This document shows positions 42,908 to 50,781 of a stretch of DNA of 64,000 bases, in pieces (within the stretch, counting starts at the first letter, position 1; every line of letters begins with the position of its first letter). The stretch lies in the NCBI RefSeq assembly GCF_016741815.1, contig NZ_JAERRJ010000008.1, positions 186,001 to 250,000 of the forward strand, read 5' to 3'. A program made the translations under genes and the position numbers. Origin of the DNA: Nocardia acididurans. GTDB taxonomy: Bacteria > Actinomycetota > Actinomycetes > Mycobacteriales > Mycobacteriaceae. A model generated the notes under the pieces. That model made no database searches and was not told the origin of the DNA. It saw only the letters and a list, made by a program, of their open reading frames with translations.

Positions 42908-43972
42908 TCAGCTGGAGGCCGGACGTCCGGTGCTTTGGCGGATGAGGCGTTGGGCTCGTTCGCGGTCGGCTCGGATCTGGGTGCGGCGGTTGGCCATTGC
43001 TTCGGCGGGTGAGGCGGCGGTGGTGAGCGCCCGGTGGATGGCGTGGGCGTCTTCGAGGGCGTCGCGGGCGCCGATTCCGGCAGCGGGGGTGATGGCGTGA
43101 TCGGCGTCGCCTATCAGGAGCAGAGGTGGGGTGGGGGCTGCGGCGGGGTCGAGGGGCACGTTGCGGGCATTGGAGACGTGCACCGAATCGGTGTGGGCGA
43201 GAAGGGTTTCCAGGAGGGCCCGGTTGGCGGGGGCGGCTTCCAGGATGGTGTCGGACCATTCGGCGAGGGGGCGCAGGCCCAGGTCGTCCGCCGGAAGGGG
43301 TGATCGGGGGATGCGGAGGAACCACAGGGCGTTGGTGGTGGGGGTCCACACGTGGCCCAGGGTCGCGCCTTTGCCCTCGGGGGTGATCTCGTCGTAGAAG
43401 TGCAGGACCGCTGCCGGGCTGGGCAGGGACAGCGGGTTGGTGGTCATGCCGTAGACGACGATGTCGCCGGCGTAGACGGGGGTGCGGGCGGGGTCGAGGT
43501 GGGCGCGGGCGACGGAGTCGATGCCGTCGGCGGCGATGACCAGGGTGTCGGTGAGGGGCAGCGGTGTGGCGTCGGCGGTGTGCAGCACGACGGTGTCGGC
43601 CTCAGTCCGGACCTCGGTGACGGTGGTGCCGAAACGGGTTTCGGCGCCGGAGGTTTCGAGGAAGTCGCGCAGGACGGTGATGAGGTCGGCGCGCAGCCAG
43701 AAGCGGTGGCCCTGGCCCATGCGGGCGGAGTGGACGCCGACGCTGTTGGTGTAGTCGAGGCCCTGGATGGGCTGGGAGGCGGCGTGCAGGGCGGAGGGGT
43801 CGACGCCGAGTGCGGTGAGGGCGGTGTGGGCGCGGTCCTCCATGAAGAGGAACGCGCCGCCGCCGCTGCCGCTGGGCCGCTGCTCGTAGAGGGTGACCTT
43901 GTCGCCGCCGCGGGCGAGGGCCGCGGCGAGGGCGGTGCCCGCGATACCGCCGCCGAGAATGGTTGTCGCCAC
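42908..43972 (-). CDS. FAD-dependent monooxygenase
   Basis: A 354-residue flavoprotein hydroxylase. TILGGGIAGTALAAALARGG is the FAD-binding turn, TLVIAADGIDSVARAHL the DG motif shared by FAD and NAD(P)H, and LLLIGDADHAITPAAGIGARDAL the GD motif. GTG 43972 follows an AGGAGG site eight bases upstream; the frame from 44044 adds an unconserved tail. It resembles zeaxanthin-epoxidase/UbiH-type hydroxylases; substrate unknown. It is second in a same-strand pair with the split-barrel-like gene. Confidence 0.92.
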   Translation of the reverse strand: MATTILGGGIAGTALAAALARGGDKVTLYEQRPSGSGGGAFLFMEDRAHTALTALGVDPSALHAASQPIQGLDYTNSVGVHSARMGQGHRFWLRADLITVLRDFLETSGAETRFGTTVTEVRTEADTVVLHTADATPLPLTDTLVIAADGIDSVARAHLDPARTPVYAGDIVVYGMTTNPLSLPSPAAVLHFYDEITPEGKGATLGHVWTPTTNALWFLRIPRSPLPADDLGLRPLAEWSDTILEAAPANRALLETLLAHTDSVHVSNARNVPLDPAAAPTPPLLLIGDADHAITPAAGIGARDALEDAHAIHRALTTAASPAEAMANRRTQIRADRERAQRLIRQSTGRPASS

Positions 43973-44048
43973 GCTCTGACCTCCTGTGTCGGGCCCGGTT
44001 TCGCCGTGCGGTGTCGCGCGCAGCGGGGAACCGTTCTCCGGCACCGGG

Positions 44049-44546
44049 CTACGGCGTGAGCATGAAGGGCGGGTTCGGGCGTAGTTCTACCACTGCTACC
44101 AGATCGCCGTAGGGAACGGCGCCGTTTGCGAGACGATGGGCCATGCGGGCGAAGGCGGTGCGCGCGCCGTACTTGACGCGCATATGGTCCTGGACCTGCG
44201 CGGAAATGTTTGTGTCGCTGATGATTCGGGCCAGCCCGTAGTGCTGGCGGGTGCCCAGGGCGGGGCGGCCGCGCCAGTCGCCGGTCTGGATGACGACGCG
44301 GCCGTCGTAGGCGAGCTGCTGGGCTTCCTCACTGTAGGAGGAGAGCAGGAAGGCGAGCTGGTCGTGCGGCGCGGGGACCACGAGGTGCGGGGTGATGGCG
44401 ATCTGGCCGGGTCCGACGGGGCGGGTCACCAGGACGGTTTTGGCATCCCACCACTGCGAGCCCAGATGCCAGGGAGTGCTGCGGGCGAGCGTGCTGGTCG
44501 GCGGGACGGCGGGCTGGTACGGGGCGTGTGCGGTGTGCGGTGTCAT
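44049..44546 (-). CDS. Hypothetical protein, possibly split-barrel (PNPOx-like)
   Basis: A 165-residue protein. The order of strands (KTVLVTRPVGPGQIAITPHLVV, then DGRVVIQTGDWRGRPALGTRQHYGLARI) resembles flavin-binding split-barrel proteins but I cannot match a known signature. It ends only 76 bases before the FAD monooxygenase start on the same strand, so the two may be co-transcribed, perhaps with a flavin reductase role. ATG 44546 is chosen although the 44570 ATG is in frame; neither has a strong ribosome site. Confidence 0.5.
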   Translation of the reverse strand: MTPHTAHAPYQPAVPPTSTLARSTPWHLGSQWWDAKTVLVTRPVGPGQIAITPHLVVPAPHDQLAFLLSSYSEEAQQLAYDGRVVIQTGDWRGRPALGTRQHYGLARIISDTNISAQVQDHMRVKYGARTAFARMAHRLANGAVPYGDLVAVVELRPNPPFMLTP

Positions 44547-44933
44547 AGCCTGGTGAACTCCGGAAAACATTGGTGGTCAGCGTTTTCGAATACCGATCAC
44601 GCGGACACGTGCGGAAGGGGAACCGCGCGCGTCGCTGAGCGCCGAAGCCTGTCCTTGCCCGAGGTAAGTACTCCTCTTCGAGAGTGCCAGAAGTATGCGG
44701 AGAGTGCACACACCGCGCCGAGGGGTCTGAATATCCACCCTGACAAGCACGTTCTGCAGGGGTCGCGAATGAAAGTCGGCATGCCGCAGCCGGTTCGGCG
44801 CGCGGATGAACTCCACCACAATCAGGGTTGCTGACTAATCGCTGTGACCTGGTTCGGGTCACCCGATATTCGCTGTCGCTTCCGCCGCCCGGCACGGATA
44901 CTCGATGCAGTTCGGGAGGGGAAAGGACGTGCG
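44547..44933. other. Intergenic region with no supported gene
   Basis: Several short frames on both strands are open here, but none has a ribosome site or plausible domain. The divergent promoters of the split-barrel-like gene and the nucleotidyltransferase must lie here. A six-pair hairpin (GTGACC/GGTCAC, 44844-44862) is the only small structure seen, and its meaning is unclear. Confidence 0.45.
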
Positions 44934-45626
44934 ATGAGTGACCCGAAGGACCTGCTGCTGGAGGGGGTTGTCGGATCGTTCGCCTACGGGCTGAACACCG
45001 CCGACAGCGATGTGGATTATCTGGGCGTGTACGTGGAGCCCACGCGCACCTTCCTCGGCCTGCACCCGCCCACGCGTGATCGCGGCACCCGGCACGGGCG
45101 CGACGGCGCGGACGCCACCTATCACGAGGTCGGCAAGGCGATGGGGTTGATCCTGTCCTGCAACCCCACCGCCTCGGAAATCCTGTGGCTCGAGAACTAC
45201 ACGGTCACAACCGATTTCGGCGCGGAGCTGATCAGCCTGCGGTCGAACTTCATGACCGCCGAACGGGTCCGGAACTCCTACTTCGGCTATGCCATGGCGC
45301 AGTTCCGCAAGATGCGCAACCGCCGCGAGACCGTGGGCCTGCAGGATCACCGCCTGGCCAAGCACGCGCGCCACACCATGCGCCTGCTGTGGCAGGGCTA
45401 CGAGCTCTACACCACCGGTGAGCTGAGGATCCGGCTGCCCGATCCCGAACCGTTCTTCGAGTTCGGCCGCCGGATGATGACAGAATCCGGCGAGGCCGCC
45501 GCCAAGGCGCTGATCGACGAGTACGAGCGCAAGTTCGACGCCGCGACGCCCGCGCTGCCGAAGCGGCCGAACGAGGCTCCGCTCGAGGATTTTCTGCAGC
45601 GCGTGCGCCGCGCGCATCTGGACTAG
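44934..45626 (+). CDS. Nucleotidyltransferase (DNA polymerase beta superfamily)
   Basis: A 230-residue protein. GVVGSFAYGLNTADSDVDYLGV is the GS-x(n)-SDxD metal-binding motif of the MNT/RlaP-type nucleotidyltransferases, followed by helical segments (HTMRLLWQGYELYTTGEL). Relatives appear in phages and next to RNA-repair or HEPN toxin genes, but no HEPN partner is here. AAAGGA precedes ATG 44934. Nucleotidyl transfer to a protein, RNA or small molecule is expected; target unknown. Confidence 0.85.
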   Translation: MSDPKDLLLEGVVGSFAYGLNTADSDVDYLGVYVEPTRTFLGLHPPTRDRGTRHGRDGADATYHEVGKAMGLILSCNPTASEILWLENYTVTTDFGAELISLRSNFMTAERVRNSYFGYAMAQFRKMRNRRETVGLQDHRLAKHARHTMRLLWQGYELYTTGELRIRLPDPEPFFEFGRRMMTESGEAAAKALIDEYERKFDAATPALPKRPNEAPLEDFLQRVRRAHLD

Positions 45627-45632
45627 TGCCCG

Positions 45633-46325
45633 CTACTGGTCGCGGTATTCCCTTACCGCACGCTCGATTTCGTCCGCGAGCGTCGCGCCGCCGACCTCCC
45701 AGGCGGCGGCGCGGAACCGGTCGCGGAAGCGCAGGAGATCGTCGCCGATCCCCTCGCCGCCGTAGAGCGTGGTGGCCGCGTCGCCGAAGGTGTGCACGAT
45801 CTCGTCGGCCAGTTCGGCCAGCCGCGCGCGAATGAGTTTGCGCAGCGCCCCGGCCAGGGTGATCTCGGTGCCCACGTCGTAGAGGATCAGCGCGCCCTTG
45901 AGCATCGGCTCGTCCGGAATCCGCCAGCCGTCGCCGCAGGGCTCGATGTACTGCGCGGTGCGCAGTTCCTCGAGGATCTCGGGCCGCCGGTCCCCCAGCA
46001 GTGCGGACAGTTCGTCATCGGTCACGATGACGGCGGGCTGGTCGGCCGACACCGGCTGAATCGGATTGAACACCGTATGCCATTCGCCGCTGGGCGCGTC
46101 CGCGGCGAACACCTCGCGGATGGCGTCGAGCCGCAGCCCACGCGCCTGCATGGCCGCGATATCGCGCAGCCGATCCAGATGCTCCCCGGTGTACACCGCC
46201 TCCTTGCCCGCGCGTCCGGCCTTGGGCAGCACTCCGAGCGAGTGGTAGTAGCGGATGGTGCGGGCGGGTACGCCGCTCATTTCGGCGAGTTGCGTGCGGC
46301 TGTATCTGTCCACGCAGAGCAGCAT
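45633..46325 (-). CDS. MerR-family regulator divergent from choD
   Basis: A 230-residue regulator. VDRYSRTQLAEMSGVPARTIRYYHSLGVLPKAGR is the MerR HTH, and LDRLRDIAAMQARGLRLDAIREVF the second DNA-contact helix. The long C-terminal region lacks the cysteines of metal-sensing MerR proteins, so an organic effector is likely. I use ATG 46325; GTG 46313 is possible. A 16 bp dyad sits in the spacer of the predicted choD promoter, the position MerR proteins occupy, suggesting it controls cholesterol oxidase. Confidence 0.9.
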   Translation of the reverse strand: MLLCVDRYSRTQLAEMSGVPARTIRYYHSLGVLPKAGRAGKEAVYTGEHLDRLRDIAAMQARGLRLDAIREVFAADAPSGEWHTVFNPIQPVSADQPAVIVTDDELSALLGDRRPEILEELRTAQYIEPCGDGWRIPDEPMLKGALILYDVGTEITLAGALRKLIRARLAELADEIVHTFGDAATTLYGGEGIGDDLLRFRDRFRAAAWEVGGATLADEIERAVREYRDQ

Positions 46326-46346
46326 AGACAGTGTGGTGACCCTTCG

Positions 46347-46375
46347 TTGACAGTTCCAACTGTCCGCATTAGCGT
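46347..46375 (+). promoter_or_regulatory. Predicted choD promoter with MerR operator
   Basis: TTGACA (46347-46352) is a perfect -35 box and TAGCGT (46370-46375) a weak -10, 17 bases apart. GACAGTT-CC-AACTGTC (46349-46364) is a 16 bp dyad that overlaps the -35 and reaches into the spacer. The choD ATG lies 42 bases beyond. Confidence 0.6.
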
Positions 46376-46416
46376 AACCGCCGCCACACTTGTCGACGAC
46401 GACCAGGGAGTTTGCG

Positions 46417-48141
46417 ATGACCCAACGCGAGACCGATTTCGACGTGCTCATTGTCGGATCCGGATTCGGCGGCAGTGTCACCGCGCTGCGCCTGGTCGAG
46501 AAGGGCTATCGCGTCGGCATCCTGGAGGCGGGCCAGCGCTTCGCCGACGACGAACTGCCCGACACCAGCTGGGATCTGCGCAAGTTCCTGTGGGCGCCCA
46601 AGCTCGGCTGCTACGGCATCCAGCGCATCCACCCGCTGCGCGATGTGCTCATCCTCGCGGGCGCAGGCGTGGGCGGCGGCTCACTGAATTATGCGAACAC
46701 CCTGTATGTGCCGCCGCAGCCGTTCTTCCAGGACGCCCAGTGGCGCGACATCACCGACTGGCGCGACGAGCTCATGCCCTACTACGAGCAGGCGCAGAAG
46801 ATGCTCGGCGTGGTCCGCAATCCGCACATGACCCCGGCCGACGAGATCTTCAAGCAGGTCGCCGACGATCTGGGCTGCGGCGACACCTTCGTGCAGACCC
46901 CGGTCGGCGTGTTCTTCGACGAACCCGGCAAGACCGTCGACGACCCGTACTTCGGCGGTGTCGGCCCGCGCCGCACCGGCTGCATCGAATGCGGCGAGTG
47001 CATGACCGGCTGCCGCCACAACGCCAAGAACACCCTGGTCAAGAACTACCTGTACCTGGCGGAAAGGGCCGGGGCGCAGATCTTCCCGATGACCACGGTC
47101 ACCGCGGTGAAGCCGCTACCCGACGGCACCTGGGATGTGCACACCGAACGCACCGGCGCGTGGATGCGCAAGCAGCCCAAGACTTTCACCGCCGGGCACG
47201 TGGTGCTGGCCGCCGGCACCCGCGGCACGCAGCAGTTGCTGTTCGCCATGCGCGACAAGGGCGTGCTGCCCGGACTGTCGGCTCGCCTGGGCGTACTGAC
47301 CCGCACCAATTCCGAATCCATCGTCGGCGCGGCCGTCCGCAAGGTGAACCCGGATCTGGACTTCACCCGCGGCGTGGCCATCACCTCCTCGATCCACCCC
47401 ACGCCCGATACCCATATCGAACCGGTCCGCTACGGCAAGGGTTCCAATTCGATGGGCCTGCTGCAGACCCTCATGGTGGACGGCGGCGGCCGGATGCCGC
47501 GCTGGCTGCGCTTCCTGTGGACCGCACTGCTGAACCCGTTGACGCTGGTGCAGTTCCTGTCGGTGAAGAACTGGAGTGAGCGCACCATCATCTCGCTGGT
47601 GATGCAGCATCTGGACAACTCCATCACCACCTACACCAAGCGCGGACTGTTCGGTCGCAAGCTCACCTCCAAACAGGGCCACGGCGAACCGAATCCGACC
47701 TGGATCCCGGCCGGCAACGAGGTCACCCGCGCGGTGGCCGACAAGATCGGCGGCGTCGCGGGCGGCAGCTGGGGCGAGGTGTTCAACATCCCGCTCACCG
47801 CGCACTTCCTCGGCGGCGCGGCCATCGGCGCGGATGCGAGCACCGGCGTCATCGACCCGTACCACCGCGTCTACGGCTATCCCACCCTGAGCGTTGTCGA
47901 CGGCGCGGCGGTCTCCGCCAACCTGGGCGTGAACCCGTCGCTGACCATCACCGCGCAGGCCGAGCGGGCCGCGTCGCTGTGGCCCAACAAGGGCGAGCAG
48001 GACCTGCGTCCCGAGCAGGGCACGGGGTACCGGCGTATCGCGCCGATCGCCCCGAATCAGCCGGTGGTTCCGGCGAGCGCCCCGGCGGCGCTGGTGCTGC
48101 CGATCGTCGAAATCCGCCGCAGCGGAGCAGAATCCGCGTGA
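46417..48141 (+). CDS. choD: Cholesterol oxidase (GMC oxidoreductase, mycobacterial ChoD type)
   Basis: A 574-residue FAD enzyme. DFDVLIVGSGFGGSVTALRLVEKGYRVGILEAG is the FAD-binding fold; LAGAGVGGGSLNYANTLYVPP, TGCIECGECMTGCRHNAKNTLVKNY and GVNPSLTITAQAERAASLWP match Mycobacterium tuberculosis ChoD closely in my recollection, including the overall length (about 578). The CIECGECMTGC block carries four cysteines. It oxidises 3-beta-hydroxysterols to 4-en-3-ones. ATG 46417 follows GGGAG. In M. tuberculosis choD follows guaB; here it is divergent from a MerR regulator instead. No other sterol-catabolic gene is adjacent. Confidence 0.93.
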   Translation: MTQRETDFDVLIVGSGFGGSVTALRLVEKGYRVGILEAGQRFADDELPDTSWDLRKFLWAPKLGCYGIQRIHPLRDVLILAGAGVGGGSLNYANTLYVPPQPFFQDAQWRDITDWRDELMPYYEQAQKMLGVVRNPHMTPADEIFKQVADDLGCGDTFVQTPVGVFFDEPGKTVDDPYFGGVGPRRTGCIECGECMTGCRHNAKNTLVKNYLYLAERAGAQIFPMTTVTAVKPLPDGTWDVHTERTGAWMRKQPKTFTAGHVVLAAGTRGTQQLLFAMRDKGVLPGLSARLGVLTRTNSESIVGAAVRKVNPDLDFTRGVAITSSIHPTPDTHIEPVRYGKGSNSMGLLQTLMVDGGGRMPRWLRFLWTALLNPLTLVQFLSVKNWSERTIISLVMQHLDNSITTYTKRGLFGRKLTSKQGHGEPNPTWIPAGNEVTRAVADKIGGVAGGSWGEVFNIPLTAHFLGGAAIGADASTGVIDPYHRVYGYPTLSVVDGAAVSANLGVNPSLTITAQAERAASLWPNKGEQDLRPEQGTGYRRIAPIAPNQPVVPASAPAALVLPIVEIRRSGAESA

Positions 48142-48149
48142 CGTCCGGG

Positions 48150-48626
48150 TCAGCGCGCGTTGACGTGTGAGAAACCCATCGGTGAAGTAGGCGGCGGCAC
48201 CGCGCCCACGGGCGCGCGGAATTCCTGTAGCGCGGCAAGCACATCCACGTGCCGGGCGGCGTAGCAGCGCACCTGCGGCAGCGCGTGCGCCACCTCGCTG
48301 CGCTCGAGCGGTTCGGCGTCGATGTAGCCGACGTGGTCCATGCTCACGCCGAGGGTCTGCGCGATCCGGGTGATAGCGGCGGACTTGCGACCCCAGCCGA
48401 CCTCGATCACCGCGAAGCGGGTCTGCAGGCCGTGCTTGCGCAGTTGCTCCACCGTCCAGGCCCATTCACCGCGGCTGGCGACCGCGTGCATGACGCCGCG
48501 TTCGGCGAGAATTCGCAAGGAGCGCGCGGCATCCGCACGCAACGCCCCGCTGGTCGAGTCGGACACCACGCCGTCCCACAGCGTGTTGTCCACTTCCCAG
48601 ACAAGACATTTCACAGTCGGTGACAT
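48150..48626 (-). CDS. HAD-family (FkbH/MDP-1-like) phosphatase
   Basis: A 158-residue protein. KCLVWEVDNTLWDGVVSD is the HAD nucleophile loop; the usual DxD is ExD here (E-V-D-N-T), so the first, nucleophilic Asp appears to be replaced by Glu. GVMHAVASRGEWAWTVEQLRKHG gives the second motif, and VGYIDAEPLER the fourth (usually DD). These substitutions raise doubt about phosphatase activity, and it may be a non-catalytic relative. ATG 48626 is eight bases past GAGG; 48629 is possible. It converges with choD. Confidence 0.75.
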   Translation of the reverse strand: MSPTVKCLVWEVDNTLWDGVVSDSTSGALRADAARSLRILAERGVMHAVASRGEWAWTVEQLRKHGLQTRFAVIEVGWGRKSAAITRIAQTLGVSMDHVGYIDAEPLERSEVAHALPQVRCYAARHVDVLAALQEFRAPVGAVPPPTSPMGFSHVNAR

Positions 48627-48835
48627 CATCCTGCCTCTACAGTCGTTCCCGACGGCTCCCAGGTTCCGGGACCGCCCCGCGCGTGCCATCGTAGGGTCTG
48701 TCTGGGCCACGGTGCCAGCCGTAGCAAATGCGAGACGTTCGAGTTTCAGTGCCCATGATGCAATCATGATCCGAGGGTTGCGGCTGGTGGCGGTGCCCTG
48801 AGAGCGATTCACTGCCAGGGAAAGGGGCGAGGCCG

Positions 48836-49390
48836 ATGCGGCTGCGCTGGAAACTATCGGGTGGCCCGTGCGCGATCGCGCTGGCACTGGTACTGACCAG
48901 TTGTGGTGCGGCGGAGGAGTCGTCGCCGGTGGTCGTGGGTTCCCTCGAACCCGCGCCCGCCGCCGTCCCCGCGATCCCGACCGCCCAGTCCCCCGCCGCG
49001 CAACCCTCCACCGCGTCCAAGGCGATCGCCGATCCGACGCTGCTGAGCACCCCGCCGGTCCCGACCGTGGACCCGTTCGCCGATCAGCCACTCGTCGACC
49101 GCACCGAATGGACCGACGCCGTCGACGGACGTCGCCTGCTCGTGTACCCCACCGAGGCGGGGCGGCAGGACACCTTTCCCACGGCGGGTGAGCGCGCCTG
49201 GCAGGAGGTGCTCGCACAGTCCCCCGAGGCCGACACTCCCGGAATGCGGGATCAATTCCTCTGCCACTGGGAGTGGGCGCGCGTGGTGGCCCCGAACAAG
49301 ACCAGCTGGAATCTGGAACCGTGGCGGCCCGCGGTCGGCTACCAGGAGACGGTGAACGCCCTGTGCAACCCCGGCGGCCCCGAACGCTGA
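48836..49390 (+). CDS. DUF2599-type lipoprotein
   Basis: A 184-residue exported lipoprotein. IALALVLTSCG is the lipobox (Cys23). A Pro/Ala-rich linker (residues 30-80) precedes the domain in which RRLLVYPTEAGR, GMRDQFLCHWEWARVVAPNKTSWNLEPWRPAVGY and NALCNPGGPE match DUF2599 of mycobacteria and relatives. Two cysteines in the domain could pair. The protein should be anchored on the outer face of the membrane. It ends 116 bases before the operon at 49507; co-transcription is possible. Confidence 0.88.
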   Translation: MRLRWKLSGGPCAIALALVLTSCGAAEESSPVVVGSLEPAPAAVPAIPTAQSPAAQPSTASKAIADPTLLSTPPVPTVDPFADQPLVDRTEWTDAVDGRRLLVYPTEAGRQDTFPTAGERAWQEVLAQSPEADTPGMRDQFLCHWEWARVVAPNKTSWNLEPWRPAVGYQETVNALCNPGGPER

Positions 49391-49506
49391 GCCAGTAACG
49401 AGACGGTACCGACGAAAAGTCTTGCCCGCGAGAACCTTCGAGCGAGCCCGCATTTGTGCGTATCGTTGGTGGCGTCCACGCGTACTCCTCCGGAGGGAGC
49501 GGCACG

Positions 49507-50781
49507 GTGCGGTCCTGTGCGCCGCCATCCTCGGCCGGGCCTGCCCCCGCCCGGGAGACTGTGCTGTCACCGGTACGCCGCTTGTTCCCCGCCCTCGCCG
49601 AGACCTCCGACGTCTACCTGGACTCGGCCTCGACCACCCAGAAACCACTGCCGGTCATCGAGGCGGTGCGGCGTTATCACAGTTCGCGCACGGCCAATGC
49701 GGGACGCGGCACCTATCCGTGGGCGGGCAGCCTGACCCGCGAGCTGGAGTCGGTCCGGGAGCGCATGGCCGCCTTCATCAACGCCGATCCCGACGAGGTG
49801 GTGTTCACCGCCGGCGCGACGGCCGGGCTCAACGCGGTCGCACTGTCCTGGGGGCTGACCGCGCTCGCCGACGGCGACGAGATTCTCTTCAGTCCGCGCG
49901 ATCATGCATCGAATGTCTTTCCGTGGCAGCATCTGTGCGGCCTGCTGCGCGGATTCGGCCGCAGCATCCGGCTGGTGCCGTATCGGGTGAACGCGTTGGG
50001 CGAAGCCGATATCGGCGATATCGAGCGCAAGATCGGGCCGCGCACCCGGATGATCGCGGTGGGACATCTGCATCATGTGTTCGGCGCGCTCACCACCCTC
50101 GAAGAGTTGCGCGGCCGCATCGACCCCGATATCGCGCTGTGCTTCGACTGCAGTCAGAGCGGCGGGCACCTGCCGGTCGACGTGCGCGAACTCGACGCCG
50201 ATTTCGCGATCTTCGCCGCGCACAAGATGTTCGGCGCTCCGGGCACGGGCGTGCTGTACTGCCGTCGCCGCCGCCACGCGGAATTGACGCCGTTCCTGCC
50301 GGGCGGCAATTCGGGTGTGACCCTGGGGGAATCGGGTCTGCTGGCGGGTGTCATGCCGCAGCTGATGGAGGGCGGCACCCAGAATCTGCCCGGAATCCTG
50401 GCACTCGGTGCGGCGTTGGAGGTGCTCGAGGAGATCGGGCTCGACACCATCGCCACCCACAATCGCGCGCTCACGCAGCGGCTCATCGCCGGACTGCGCC
50501 CCGTGCCCGGCCTCGAGTTCCTGCCCGGCCCGGCGCACGCACCCTGTGAAACCGGGTACGGCACAATCTCGTTCACCCTGGACGGGATCAGCACCGGCGA
50601 TCTCGGATTCGTGCTGAGCGAACTGGGTTTCCTGGTCCGAACCGGCGCACACTGCATTCCTGCCGACACTGCGACGACAGACGAGGATTCGGTGCGGGTG
50701 AGCACGCACATCTACAACACCTTCGACGAGATCGACCGCTTCACCGAGTGTGTCGCCACGATTGCCGAGGAGGTCTCATGA
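49507..50781 (+). CDS. Cysteine desulfurase-like (SufS-type) PLP enzyme, first gene of a four-gene operon
   Basis: A 424-residue class V aminotransferase-fold enzyme. YLDSASTTQKP opens the fold, FSPRDHASNVFPW has the PLP-stacking His, FAAHKMFGAPGTGVLYC the Schiff-base Lys240, and LVRTGAHCIP the Cys383 that lines up with the persulfide-forming Cys of SufS. This argues for true desulfurase or selenocysteine-lyase chemistry. GTG 49507 is used since GGAGGG lies nine bases before; the exact start is uncertain. The stop overlaps the next ATG. A second isc/suf context is absent, so it is not a housekeeping copy. Confidence 0.88.
   Translation: MRSCAPPSSAGPAPARETVLSPVRRLFPALAETSDVYLDSASTTQKPLPVIEAVRRYHSSRTANAGRGTYPWAGSLTRELESVRERMAAFINADPDEVVFTAGATAGLNAVALSWGLTALADGDEILFSPRDHASNVFPWQHLCGLLRGFGRSIRLVPYRVNALGEADIGDIERKIGPRTRMIAVGHLHHVFGALTTLEELRGRIDPDIALCFDCSQSGGHLPVDVRELDADFAIFAAHKMFGAPGTGVLYCRRRRHAELTPFLPGGNSGVTLGESGLLAGVMPQLMEGGTQNLPGILALGAALEVLEEIGLDTIATHNRALTQRLIAGLRPVPGLEFLPGPAHAPCETGYGTISFTLDGISTGDLGFVLSELGFLVRTGAHCIPADTATTDEDSVRVSTHIYNTFDEIDRFTECVATIAEEVS

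Noticed and set aside
44577..44819. Minus-strand frame of 80 codons
   Set aside because: No start signal and no motif; composition like random GC-rich DNA.
44844..44862. Six-pair hairpin GTGACC/GGTCAC
   Set aside because: Too short to distinguish from chance in this base composition.
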